Shown: positions 19,613 to 27,126, counted from the stretch's first letter. The stretch is 64,000 nucleotides of DNA from Burkholderia puraquae (GCF_002099195.1 NZ_NBYX01000004.1:64-64063); one strand, 5' to 3'. Notes: generated from the letters alone by a model not told the origin. A program made the numbers and translations.

Positions 19613-20491
19613 TCAGACCAGCATGTGCTGGCGGATTGCATTCAGCGTCGCCTGGTCGAGTTGCAAGCCGTTCGCGATATACGACGTCATCGAGCCGTAT
19701 GACGCAGTCGCCTGATCGAACGCCGCCTGCAGATAGTCGGTGTGCGCGCCTTGCAGCGCGGTCATCATGTCTGCCGCATTTTGGCCGCCGGCTTTTTGCG
19801 CCTGGGCGATCGATGTGGCGATTTCCGACGCACTATAGACGTTGGTCAGCAGATAGTCGGCGAGTATCGTCGATGCAGAGATGCCGAGGATCGTGTGCAG
19901 GATGGCGGTCGCCCAGCCCGTGCGGTCCTTGCCGGCCGTGCAGTGGAACACCTGGTTTTCGCCGGAGGCGGCGAAGCCGGTGAAGAGTGCGTGATAGCTG
20001 GCATGTGCGGTGTCCGACGTGACGAATGCGCGGTACATGCTCAGCATGAATGCCGTCGCGGTGGCGCCGGTGGTCGGGATCGGATCGATGCTGGCGGCCC
20101 CGAGCACGTTGAGGTTTTGCCAACTGGCGCCGGACAGCGGCACATCCGGTTGCGACTTGATTTCGGCCGGCGTGCGCAGGTCACAGATCTGCCTGATGCC
20201 GAGCGTGCCGACGGTGGCGACGTCGGCGGCGGACAACGCGAGCGCGGATGAGCGATAGACCACGCCTTTCTTCATCTTCGCGCCGCTTGTCGTCACGTAG
20301 CCGGTTCCGTCCGGCCCGGCCGTGTCGCGAAAATTCGATGCCGAACTCAGCCGTGGTGTCGTGACCGGCGCGACCGAAATCGAGTCGCCTCCGCATGCCG
20401 ACAGAAGCGACGCGCTCCCCAGCGCCACGCCGATCGTGCCGGCGCCCAGCCGGAGAAAATGTCGACGGGAAATTTCTTTTTTCCGATGCAT
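19613..20491 (-). CDS. Tyrosine-protein phosphatase, Tat/lipoprotein signal
   Basis: A 292-residue phosphatase of the bacterial Tyr/Ser (Y_phosphatase3, LpxP/MptpB-like) type. The P-loop HCTAGKDRTG has its nucleophile Cys at about residue 184 and Arg at 190, and an upstream segment ICDLRTPAEI is typical of the group. The N-terminus SRRHFLRLGAG fits a twin-arginine motif, and LLSAC looks like a lipobox (Cys33), so the enzyme is predicted to be exported folded and membrane-anchored. The substrate, protein phosphotyrosine or phosphoinositide, is unknown. It stands alone; the 235 bases beyond its 3' end hold no gene I can support. Confidence 0.87.
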   Translation of the reverse strand: MHRKKEISRRHFLRLGAGTIGVALGSASLLSACGGDSISVAPVTTPRLSSASNFRDTAGPDGTGYVTTSGAKMKKGVVYRSSALALSAADVATVGTLGIRQICDLRTPAEIKSQPDVPLSGASWQNLNVLGAASIDPIPTTGATATAFMLSMYRAFVTSDTAHASYHALFTGFAASGENQVFHCTAGKDRTGWATAILHTILGISASTILADYLLTNVYSASEIATSIAQAQKAGGQNAADMMTALQGAHTDYLQAAFDQATASYGSMTSYIANGLQLDQATLNAIRQHMLV

Positions 20492-20825
20492 TCAATGCCC
20501 TTTGTCGGAGACGGTTACAAAAGGTCGCGACTGCGGTGGTGACCGAAGCCGCCTCCTGTATCACGCGCGACGCAGCATAGCCGGGGCGGGCCGGATCGAT
20601 CGGCATGCAGTCGGACGGTTCGCCCGTGCGCATCGATCTCGCACCGGTAACCGCACGGTAGCGATTTGCGGCGAACCGGCCATCGTCCTTTTCGATTAGG
20701 GCCGAATGCGGGTTGCCGGTGTCGGCTGCGCGCCGTCGACCGGTAGGATCGGTGGCAGCGGCGAGGTAAGATCGGCATCAGTGGCTGTATCGACCAAAGC
20801 ACAGTAGCCATTACGGGGGAGCGTC
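20492..20825. other. Divergent intergenic region, phosphatase / methyltransferase
   Basis: These 334 bases lie between the two divergent genes and should hold both promoters. No convincing -35/-10 pair, terminator or RNA gene was found. GGGGGAG precedes the methyltransferase ATG. Confidence 0.5.
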
Positions 20826-21539
20826 ATGGATCTCAAGGAAGTCGACGTATTGGGTGCGGGCGTGGGCGATCACTGGTACTACGCGTCGAAGGCGAGTGCG
20901 ATCCGCCGGTTCCTGGGTGCGTCGGGCGCGAACCGGATACTCGATGTCGGTGCGGGCTCCGGCTTCTTCTCGAAGCACCTGCTGGAGCGTACTCAGGCGA
21001 CGGAAGCATGGTGTGTCGATACGAGCTACGCCGACGATACCGATGGCGAAGCGTCCGGCAAGCCCATCCACTTTCGGCGCTCCGTTGATCGATTCGATGC
21101 CGATCTCGTGTTGCTGATGGACGTGCTCGAGCATGTCGACGACGATGTCGGCCTGCTGATGCAGTACGTAAAGGGCGCGCCGTCGGGCAGCCGGTTCCTG
21201 ATCACGGTTCCTGCGTTCCAGTTTCTCTGGAGCGGCCATGACGATTTTCTCGAGCACAAGCGCCGATATACGCTCGGCAGTCTCGAGGACGTGGTGCGTC
21301 GCGCGGGGCTCCACGTCGAGCACGGCGCCTATTATTTCGGGCTCACGTTTCCGCTCGCGGCAGCGTTGCGGCTGGGCGAGCGGGCGCGCCGGCATCCGCG
21401 TGAGCCGGCGTCGCAATTGCGCCGTCACCATCCGTTCGTCAACGGCCTGCTCAAGACGATCTGTCGGATCGAGTTGCCGATGTTCCGCTTCAATCGCGTC
21501 GCCGGCCTGACGGTCATCTGCGTCGCGCGCAAGCAGTGA
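20826..21539 (+). CDS. Class I SAM-dependent methyltransferase
   Basis: A 237-residue methyltransferase with motif I ILDVGAGSGFFSKHLL near residue 39, an acidic loop at the end of strand 2 (WCVDTSY), motif II/post-II DLVLLMDVLEHVDDD and the motif III-like FLITVPAFQFLWSGHDDF. The latter run is typical of a group often found with glycan or quinone-like modification genes. The acceptor is unknown. It has its own GGGGGAG ribosome-binding site and no partner gene; tRNA-Pro follows 158 bases later. Confidence 0.86.
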   Translation: MDLKEVDVLGAGVGDHWYYASKASAIRRFLGASGANRILDVGAGSGFFSKHLLERTQATEAWCVDTSYADDTDGEASGKPIHFRRSVDRFDADLVLLMDVLEHVDDDVGLLMQYVKGAPSGSRFLITVPAFQFLWSGHDDFLEHKRRYTLGSLEDVVRRAGLHVEHGAYYFGLTFPLAAALRLGERARRHPREPASQLRRHHPFVNGLLKTICRIELPMFRFNRVAGLTVICVARKQ

Positions 21540-21658
21540 ATGCGATGCGGGGCCATGGGGCCGATGCGCAGGGCGCTACGGCATGCGCGTCATTGCTTGC
21601 ATCGGTACGGGCACGCCAAAAAATTTCGCAAGAATATTCACAAAATGCATGCGACCCG

Positions 21659-21687
21659 TTCTAAATCGGAAAACTGTCTGTTATAAT
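21659..21687 (+). promoter_or_regulatory. Sigma-70 promoter of tRNA-Pro
   Basis: TATAAT at 21682-21687, 17 bases after a weak -35 (TTCTAA, 21659-21664). The -10 is perfect and correctly placed about 11 bases before the tRNA. Confidence 0.65.
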
Positions 21688-21697
21688 TTTTTTCTTT

Positions 21698-21774
<77 letters not shown>

Positions 21775-21778
21775 GACA

Positions 21779-21817
21779 AAAAAACCCGCGTCGGCTCAGG
21801 CTGGCGCGGGTTTTTTC
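21779..21817 (+). terminator. Rho-independent terminator after tRNA-Pro
   Basis: The stem CCCGCG / CGCGGG (21785-21790 with 21805-21810) is flanked by A-runs and followed by six T. It begins 5 bases after the tRNA. Confidence 0.85.
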
Positions 21818-21916
21818 TTGCCGGTCGCTTTTTTGCACATCGCGGCGCGGCCCCGGTAAAATGCAAGGTTGATCCACGGAAAGCGCCGTGATTTAGCGGA
21901 AGAGGATTCCCCGAAC

Positions 21917-23125
21917 ATGACTGATCTTCGTCTTACCATGCGGTTCGCTGCAGTGCTCGCCACCGGCGCGCTCGTCGCCGGTTGCGGTACGTCGTCGCCC
22001 ACGAAAGTGGACTACAAGAGCGATTCGAAATCGAAGGAAGCGTCGCTCGCAGTGCCGCCCAACATGCTCGACGAGACGGCCGATCAGCGTTCGCTGCCGC
22101 CCCAGGGCGGCGCGACTTCCCTGTCCGCGCTTCAGCAGGTCCAGCAGGCAGCACCAGCGCTGGACACCGTTGCTCCGGCCGTAGCCGGCATGCATATCCA
22201 GCGGGACGGCACCGAGAGCTGGCTCGTGATCGACGGCAAGCAGCCGGCCGACGTCTGGCCGCAGGTCCGCCGTTTCTGGCAGGAGCAGGGCTTCCTGCTC
22301 GTCGTCGACCAGCGCGACAAGGGCGTGATGGAAACCGACTGGAACGAAACCCATCCGCAGATCAACGATGGCCTGATCCGCAGCGTGATCTCGAAGGCGA
22401 TGGGCAACTCGTATGTGACGGCCGAGCGCAACAAGTACCGCACGCGTCTCGATTCGGCGCCGAATGGCGGTACCTATGTGTTCATCAGCCAGAAGGGAAT
22501 GCGCGAAGCGATCACGGGCGCGAACAACGATTCGAGCAAGTGGGAGCCGAAGCCGAACGATCCGGCGCTCGAGACCGAATACCTGAAGCGGTTGATGGCC
22601 GTGCTCGCACAGAACGAGCAGCGCGCGAAGAACGGCGAGCCGCCGATCGCGAACATCAAGGACAACACGGTACCGAAGGAAAAGAAGGCCGACGCCGACG
22701 CATCGTCGAAGGCCGCTGCAGCGATTGCCGCACAAAACGTCTCCCGCACGTCGGCGCAAGGCAACGATACGGCCGATGCCGCCGTGCCGTCGGAAGTCAC
22801 GCTTGGCGAGCCGTACGATCGATCGTGGCTGCACGTGGGTCTCGCGCTTGATCGTGCGAACTTCACGGTCGACGATCGCGATCGCACGAAGGGCTTGTAT
22901 TTCGTACGCTATGTCGATCCGAAGGATCTGACTTCGGCCGAGCAGGGCTTCTGGAGCCAGCTGTTCCACGGCAAGAAGGAAAAGCAGGCGAAGCAGTACC
23001 GTGTCAACGTGAAGGCGCTCACCGGCGACCAGACGCGCGTGGCGGTCGTCGACGATTCGGGTGCGATCGACACGTCGTCACCGGCTCGCCAGATCATGGG
23101 GCTGCTTGTGAATCAGCTCCGCTGA
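21917..23125 (+). CDS. bamC: Outer membrane protein assembly factor BamC
   Basis: A lipoprotein component of the BAM complex that inserts beta-barrels in the outer membrane. The 402-residue product starts at ATG 21917, which places a signal peptide and lipobox LVAGC (Cys23) at the N-terminus; the in-frame start at 21869 would bury it. Then come the unstructured BamC lasso (VDYKSDSKSKEASLAVPPNML), the first helix-grip domain (ESWLVIDGKQPADVWPQVRRFWQEQGF) and a second C-terminal one (YDRSWLHVGLALDRANFTVDDRDRTKGLYFVRY). Ala/Lys-rich linkers join them. Confidence 0.92.
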   Translation: MTDLRLTMRFAAVLATGALVAGCGTSSPTKVDYKSDSKSKEASLAVPPNMLDETADQRSLPPQGGATSLSALQQVQQAAPALDTVAPAVAGMHIQRDGTESWLVIDGKQPADVWPQVRRFWQEQGFLLVVDQRDKGVMETDWNETHPQINDGLIRSVISKAMGNSYVTAERNKYRTRLDSAPNGGTYVFISQKGMREAITGANNDSSKWEPKPNDPALETEYLKRLMAVLAQNEQRAKNGEPPIANIKDNTVPKEKKADADASSKAAAAIAAQNVSRTSAQGNDTADAAVPSEVTLGEPYDRSWLHVGLALDRANFTVDDRDRTKGLYFVRYVDPKDLTSAEQGFWSQLFHGKKEKQAKQYRVNVKALTGDQTRVAVVDDSGAIDTSSPARQIMGLLVNQLR

Positions 23126-23149
23126 TTTCGACGTTCCTCCGCACCAATG

Positions 23150-23177
23150 AAAAGCCCGCCACATGGCGGGCTTTTTT
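23150..23177 (+). terminator. Rho-independent terminator after bamC
   Basis: The stem AAGCCCGCC / GGCGGGCTT with loop ACAT and six T, 25 bases after the bamC stop. Confidence 0.9.
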
Positions 23178-23226
23178 CATGGCCGCTCGCCGGAACCCGC
23201 GTGTGCGGGACGTTCGGCCTCTCCTC

Positions 23227-23241
23227 GTGACGTTACGTAAC
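23227..23241 (+). promoter_or_regulatory. Candidate upstream activator site A (enhancer-binding protein)
   Basis: GTGACGTTACGTAAC, containing the perfect palindrome GTTACGTAAC, with a further GCGTTAC at 23248-23254. It lies about 96-110 bp upstream of the -24 element of the sigma-54 promoter at 23336, a usual enhancer distance. The same word occurs, with one change, upstream of the second sigma-54 promoter (60561-60576). Confidence 0.6.
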
Positions 23242-23335
23242 ATCCGCGCGTTACAGCGGCAGAACACATGCCGCATGGGTGCTGGCTAAAAAAATTTATC
23301 CTTATAAATCAATTGGATGGCCGGCATGTTGGGGC

Positions 23336-23351
23336 TGGCACGCAATCTGCT
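23336..23351 (+). promoter_or_regulatory. Sigma-54 (-24/-12) promoter
   Basis: TGGCACGCAATCTGCT matches the TGGCACG-N4-TTGCW consensus with one change. The invariant GG (23337-23338) and GC (23349-23350) are exactly 10 bases apart. Transcription should start near 23362. Confidence 0.78.
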
Positions 23352-23361
23352 TTATATGTGG

Positions 23362-23570
23362 GAATCGTTGAAGCAGGGAGGATGGCGTCAGATACCGGGG
23401 GCGCTATGAGCGCCCGACCAACGGAATCGACGTTTTCGAATGCCGACGCGACAAGCGTCGGCGCAACGGATGACGATCCGCGCCAGCGTGCGGATCTCGA
23501 TGGCCCCGTCGCCTATCCTCGTAGGGCGACGGTTTCGCCCGCGCTTCTCTGAAGCGCGGGCTATTTTTTT
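23362..23570 (+). ncRNA. Candidate sigma-54-dependent structured small RNA
   Basis: The predicted transcript runs from the sigma-54 start to a strong terminator, about 209 nt. It contains five consecutive hairpins: 23399-23404/23410-23415 (6 bp), 23442-23449/23455-23462 (8 bp), 23475-23483/23488-23496 (9 bp, one G-U), 23506-23515/23522-23532 (10 bp, one bulge) and the terminator stem 23537-23547/23551-23561 (11 bp). The linkers carry repeated CAACGGA sequences and a CAGGGAGGATG near the 5' end. An overlapping reading frame (ATG 23382, ending 23552) exists, but its peptide is low-complexity and its only Shine-Dalgarno abuts the ATG, so an RNA product is favoured. I do not recognise a known RNA family. 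A GGA-based CsrA-type sponge role is speculative. Confidence 0.62.
23537..23570 (+). terminator. Rho-independent terminator of the candidate small RNA
   Basis: A perfect 11-bp stem GCCCGCGCTTC / GAAGCGCGGGC with loop TCT, followed by TATTTTTTT. No annotated gene ends before it, which itself argues for a transcript in 23362-23536. Confidence 0.93.
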
Positions 23571-23659
23571 GGCCGTCGTGCGATGCCGTGCTGGCATAGC
23601 CGATGCACGGTGAGTGATTCGCGTATTCTCGGACTTTTCCAGATGAAAGGGGAGCGAGA

Positions 23660-23950
23660 ATGGCGGAAATTGCAGTCGTGGCGCTGATCGTGGCGAAGCC
23701 GGGCGCCGAGGAGAAGGTGCGTGCCCAGCTCGAAGGGATCGTCGAGCCGACCCGCAACGAAGCAGGGGCATTGCAGTACGACCTGCACCGGGATCTGAAG
23801 GAGCCCGCGCGGTTCGTATTCGTCGAGCGCTGGGAAAGCGAGGAGGCGCTGGCGGCTCATGCACGTTCTGCGCACATTCTCGCTTATCGGGAGGCGGCGG
23901 CGAACTGGATCGAGCGTTCCGAAATCCGCGTGCTGTCGAAGCTCGTCTGA
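23660..23950 (+). CDS. Antibiotic biosynthesis monooxygenase-like (YgiN-type) protein
   Basis: A 96-residue single ABM ferredoxin-like domain: a KPGAEEKVRAQLEGIVEPTRNEAGALQYDLHRD stretch followed by FVFVERWESEEALAAHARSAH, the usual YgiN pattern. Such small dimeric proteins act as quinol monooxygenases or remain uncharacterised. GGGGAG lies before the ATG. The gene lies after the small-RNA terminator, so it has its own promoter. Confidence 0.88.
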   Translation: MAEIAVVALIVAKPGAEEKVRAQLEGIVEPTRNEAGALQYDLHRDLKEPARFVFVERWESEEALAAHARSAHILAYREAAANWIERSEIRVLSKLV

Positions 23951-23990
23951 GCCGTGCGGGGCGACCGGACGCGTCCGGTCGCGGGGTGCG

Positions 23991-24248
23991 TCAGTGCGCC
24001 GTGTTGGGTACGTCGAGGATCAGGATGATCGTCCAGTCGGCGTCGCCGTCGTGATGATACTGTCGCTCGGCAACGATGAACGGTTGCTGCTTGCCTTGCG
24101 GGCCGAGGAAAAGCACGTCGCCCTCCATCGGCAGGCACTCGATCGGCGGCAGCGCGAGGAACGCGTCGGTCGAGCCACGGGGCATCAGTTGCTTGATCTG
24201 GCGAGTGGCGGCTTCGGTCCACTCGATGTCGAGTTGAATGTTGCTCAT
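23991..24248 (-). CDS. Small hypothetical protein
   Basis: 85 residues, not recognised. The start ATG at 24248 is preceded by GGAGGACAGC. The sequence is cytoplasmic in character, with alternating short strands (GDVLFLGPQGKQQPFIVAERQYHHDGDADWTIILILDVP) and no signal peptide or cysteine motif. It converges with the monooxygenase-like gene. Confidence 0.7.
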   Translation of the reverse strand: MSNIQLDIEWTEAATRQIKQLMPRGSTDAFLALPPIECLPMEGDVLFLGPQGKQQPFIVAERQYHHDGDADWTIILILDVPNTAH

Positions 24249-24324
24249 GCTGTCCTCCGCACCGGGGTGCGCACGGGTGGAAAAATTCGGTGCGCGACTT
24301 TAGCACAGCGCACGGGCACCGCAA

Positions 24325-24364
24325 CCAAAAAAGCCGAACCCGGTTGCCCGGATTCGGCTTTTCG
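24325..24364 (-). terminator. Rho-independent terminator for the Lys/Ala-rich secreted protein
   Basis: On the minus strand AAGCCGAATCCGGG pairs with CCCGGGTTCGGCTT, followed by a T-run. It lies 21 bases after the stop of the gene at 24385-24663. Confidence 0.85.
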
Positions 24365-24384
24365 CTTGTGCGGTGCCGCCGAAC

Positions 24385-24663
24385 TTACTGGCTGGCAGCG
24401 TCTGCGGCCTTGGCAGCCTTCTTGCCGGCCTTCTTCGCGGCAGCCTTGTGGTGAGCAGCCTTCTTGCCGTGGTGATGCTCTTCCTGCATCGCCGGCTGTG
24501 CGGCTTCAGCCGCTTGCTGCTGCTGCAGCGCCTGTGCGCGCTGCTCGATCTCGGAGATCTTGGCCGGATCGGTAATCGTCTTGATTTCCGTGCTCTCTTG
24601 CGCATACGCTGCGCCAGTCAGCGCCGACATCGCTACCAGGATAGCCAGGGACGTCTTCTTCAT
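24385..24663 (-). CDS. Small secreted Gln/Lys/Ala-rich protein
   Basis: 92 residues. A clear Sec signal peptide (MKKTSLAILVAMSALTGAAYAQ, cleavage after AYA) is followed by a Gln-rich helix (EIEQRAQALQQQQAAEAAQ) and a highly basic tail of Lys, Ala and His (EEHHHGKKAAHHKAAAKKAG). GCGGAGG precedes the ATG at 24663; longer upstream frames lack sense. Composition resembles acid-shock or histone-H1-like periplasmic tails, but no homology is claimed. The His cluster could bind metal. Confidence 0.78.
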   Translation of the reverse strand: MKKTSLAILVAMSALTGAAYAQESTEIKTITDPAKISEIEQRAQALQQQQAAEAAQPAMQEEHHHGKKAAHHKAAAKKAGKKAAKAADAASQ

Positions 24664-24885
24664 TGCTTTACCTCCGCTAAGTGGTGATGAACCCGAGTGT
24701 TGCCGTTTTGTCTGGCGACTGCAATCGAGTGCGTGTCGAGTGTAACAAAAGTGACGGATCAATGTGCATCGGATCGCGGCGCGGCGCAAGGCCCCGTTGA
24801 AGTCGCGCAACACTTCGCACCCTTCGTCACGTGCCTGCCATCGTCGCCGCCGCGGATATTTCCGTGCCGGTTTCTTCCGAGGCAG

Positions 24886-25602
24886 TCAGAACCACCCGAG
24901 CCATCGATAGACATGGAACTGCGCGATGCCGACCAGTTCGTGCAGCGCGCGCTCGGCGTTGGCCACATTGCGCCAGCGCGGCAGCCAGCCCGTTTGCGCG
25001 CGCCGGCGATTCGCGTACACGGGCTGCGGGTCGATGCCGAAACGGCGGAAATCGAGCAATGCGCGGCGCATCTGGTACGACGAAGTGACGAGAATGCGTG
25101 TGTCGTCATACTGTGAGCGTAGTATAGGCGCAGTGAATTTCGCATTTTCGTAGGTCGTGCGGCTATCCGGTTCCAGAACGAGGTCCGCGGGAGCGACGCC
25201 TTCGGCGACGAGTTGCCGCCCGTAGACGGCCGCCTCGGTTTCGCCGTGATGCTGCGGGTCGCCGCCCGACATCACCACGGTGCAGCGTTCGGCTTGCTGC
25301 CGGCAGGTGCGGTAGAGCGCCGCGACCTTGTGGATGCGGGCGGCTCCGTCAGGTGGCGGCCGCAATCCGGTGTCGGTGCGCCGGGTGCCGGCACCGATGA
25401 GAATCAGTGTGGTTCGCCCGTGCATGTCCGGGTGCTCGACGGGTACGACGCCTGCCTCGCTCCAGGCGATCAGCGGCGCGGCGAGCCAGCCTGTCGCGAG
25501 CAGCCAGAACAGCGCAACGGCAACGGTCGAGATGATTCGCCGCCGCTTGCGGCAGAGCATGAAACAGATGAAGAGAAGTACAAATGAATCGAACAGAATC
25601 AA
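24886..25602 (-). CDS. YdcF/ElyC family membrane protein (DUF218)
   Basis: About 238 residues with two N-terminal hydrophobic segments (ILFDSFVLLFICFML and TVAVALFWLLATGWLAAPLIAW) and a DUF218 domain: LILIGAGTRRTDTG, VVMSGGDPQHHGETEA, LEPDSRTTYENAKF and ILVTSSYQMRRALL. The family acts in envelope biogenesis; E. coli ElyC affects peptidoglycan/lipid carrier metabolism. The start is uncertain. A TTG at 25602 keeps both membrane segments but lacks a good ribosome-binding site, whereas the ATG at 25560 would lose the first one. Confidence 0.8.
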   Translation of the reverse strand: MILFDSFVLLFICFMLCRKRRRIISTVAVALFWLLATGWLAAPLIAWSEAGVVPVEHPDMHGRTTLILIGAGTRRTDTGLRPPPDGAARIHKVAALYRTCRQQAERCTVVMSGGDPQHHGETEAAVYGRQLVAEGVAPADLVLEPDSRTTYENAKFTAPILRSQYDDTRILVTSSYQMRRALLDFRRFGIDPQPVYANRRRAQTGWLPRWRNVANAERALHELVGIAQFHVYRWLGWF

Positions 25603-25759
25603 TTTGATTGGGGTATGGTGTCTTTTTATGGACGGCTGACGATCCGGCCCTGACGCGACGCCGAACGTTGGCCTCCAGAATCGGTGGCGGTATCGGCGGG
25701 CGGAGACCCTGCCCGGCGCGCCGCTTCGCATTGTCGCTGCACTTTAAGAAAGAATCGAG

Positions 25760-26077
25760 ATGGCCACGTATTCCAACGAAGCGGTGCTCGACGCATTGAG
25801 GCGAGTGCAGTACCGCCAGGTACCGTGGGCGCGCCGCCCTGGCGTGTTCGAGTATCTCCGTTCGCTCGGGCTGATGGACACGGTCAGGCAGAAAACCGTT
25901 GCCCCTGCGCCGGGCTTCCATGCGCCGGTCGACATCGCCGTGCTGACCGAGAGCGGTCGAGCCGAATTCTCGCGCCTCGAGCGCGACGAGAAATTACTTT
26001 CCTGGACCGATCGCCGCATGGCCGACTACGCATTGAGCGAAGCGAGTGCCGTGGTGATTCTCGAAAGCCGCCTGTAG
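25760..26077 (+). CDS. Small hypothetical protein
   Basis: 105 residues, not recognised. GAAAGAATCGAG precedes the ATG. The product looks cytoplasmic, alpha-helical and basic at the N-terminus (NEAVLDALRRVQYRQVPWARRPGVFEYLRSLGL), with no signal peptide or catalytic motif. Codon use matches its neighbours, which supports a real gene. Confidence 0.68.
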   Translation: MATYSNEAVLDALRRVQYRQVPWARRPGVFEYLRSLGLMDTVRQKTVAPAPGFHAPVDIAVLTESGRAEFSRLERDEKLLSWTDRRMADYALSEASAVVILESRL

Positions 26078-26125
26078 CGGCCGATCATCCCGCCACGCGC
26101 ATCGCCGCGCGCTTGGCGATGCCCC

Positions 26126-26158
26126 CAAAAAAAAGCCCGTATCGCGAGGATACGGGCG
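26126..26158 (-). terminator. Rho-independent terminator on the minus strand
   Basis: GCCCGTATC / GATACGGGC (26135-26143 with 26149-26157) with eight A on the plus-strand left side, giving a T-run on the minus strand. It would end transcripts of the small secreted protein gene at 26275-26526. Confidence 0.82.
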
Positions 26159-26274
26159 TACCGGATACTTTTGCTGTTGCCACGCTGTGCTCATGGCAAC
26201 GTTGTGACTCGCCGCATGCGGCGCAGTTCCCGGCAGCGGGCATTTTCTTTGGCGAAATCCTGATATTGGCAGGA

Positions 26275-26526
26275 CTACGGATGACGCGGCACGTCCGACG
26301 GCTGCGAGCCGATGCGCGCTCGCGCATTGCTGGCGATGTCGCCGCGCAGGTCGCCGCGCGGCACAGTCTGTCGGCTGGACGGGTTGGCGGCCGGTGGCTG
26401 GCGCAGGGTGTTCCGGTGATCCTGCTGACGATGGGGCGGCTTCGCGCGATCGTCGGCGTGGGCTGGAGCGGACAGCGCCAGGGAAACGACAATGCCGCAT
26501 GCGACGAGCAGTGACATTGGTTTCAT
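26275..26526 (-). CDS. Small secreted protein, unknown function
   Basis: 83 residues. A signal peptide (MKPMSLLVACGIVVSLALSAPAHA, cut after AHA) is followed by a short, Arg/Pro/Gln-rich, probably disordered mature part of about 59 residues. GAAGGGAG lies 8 bases before the ATG. No family recognised. A downstream terminator on the same strand supports expression. Confidence 0.66.
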   Translation of the reverse strand: MKPMSLLVACGIVVSLALSAPAHADDRAKPPHRQQDHRNTLRQPPAANPSSRQTVPRGDLRGDIASNARARIGSQPSDVPRHP

Positions 26527-26689
26527 GGCGGGGCTCCCTTCAAGCCGTCGACGCGGCCTGTTGATATGTCGCTAAGGTAAGCGCGGGAGTGCAGGCTAGC
26601 TGTAAATATTGGTAAATAGATGTATCGGGGCACGACAACGGTAATCGACGGCAACGCAGGCGTCGCGAACAAGTCGCGTCGCAGAAAGA

Positions 26690-26716
26690 AACCGGGCGGC
26701 CGAAGCCGCCCGATCG
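26690..26716 (-). terminator. Terminator-like hairpin after the transposase-like gene
   Basis: On the minus strand CGGGCGGC-TTCG-GCCGCCCG is followed by GTTTCTTTCT. The hairpin is strong and the T-run interrupted. Confidence 0.6.
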
Positions 26717-26724
26717 AGTATTCG

Positions 26725-27126
26725 TTACGCCATCTTGACGGGCGCGCGCCAGGATTCCGGATTGGTCCAGAAGGCGCCGCGCAGCCGGTCGCGGCTCGGC
26801 GGAGCGGGCGGCTTCGCAGCGCTTGCGCCGATGCGCCCGCGCAGGGAGATCTGCCGGCCGCTCGTGCCGAGTCGCTTCACGATTTCGGCGAGCGTGCCGT
26901 CCGCTTGCCATTCGTCGAAGCGACGGCGGCAAGTCGGCGGTGACGGATAGCGGCCCGGCAGCTTCGACCAGCCTTCGCCCGTCGACAGCACCCACAGCAC
27001 GGCGTTCACCACCGAGCGGGCTTCCACGCGGGGGCGGCCGCGCCGCTCACTCCGTGCGGGTTCCGAGCAAAACAGACCCTCGACCAGCGCCCACTCGTTA
27101 TCTCTCAAATCGTCGAACAGCATCAT
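26725..27126 (-). CDS. Stand-alone IS5-type transposase N-terminal domain (DUF4096-like)
   Basis: 133 residues covering only the N-terminal DNA-binding part of IS5/IS1182-like transposases: LRDNEWALVEGLF, RGRPRVEARSVVNAVLWVLSTGEGWSKLPGRYPSPPTCRRRFDEWQADGTL. The DDE catalytic domain is absent. The tail after residue 90 is a unique basic Pro/Ala-rich stretch. GGTGAGGAC precedes the ATG at 27126, and a terminator-like hairpin lies just downstream, so it looks like an intact small gene. No flanking terminal repeats were seen. A domesticated DNA-binding protein or an IS remnant are the two readings; a related gene lies at 54316-54726. Confidence 0.75.
   Translation of the reverse strand: MMLFDDLRDNEWALVEGLFCSEPARSERRGRPRVEARSVVNAVLWVLSTGEGWSKLPGRYPSPPTCRRRFDEWQADGTLAEIVKRLGTSGRQISLRGRIGASAAKPPAPPSRDRLRGAFWTNPESWRAPVKMA

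Noticed and set aside
23268-23552. A 94-codon plus-strand frame over the candidate small RNA
   Set aside because: Its most likely internal start (23382) has a Shine-Dalgarno directly abutting the ATG, the peptide has no recognisable feature, and strong hairpins span the frame. It is kept only as an alternative explanation.
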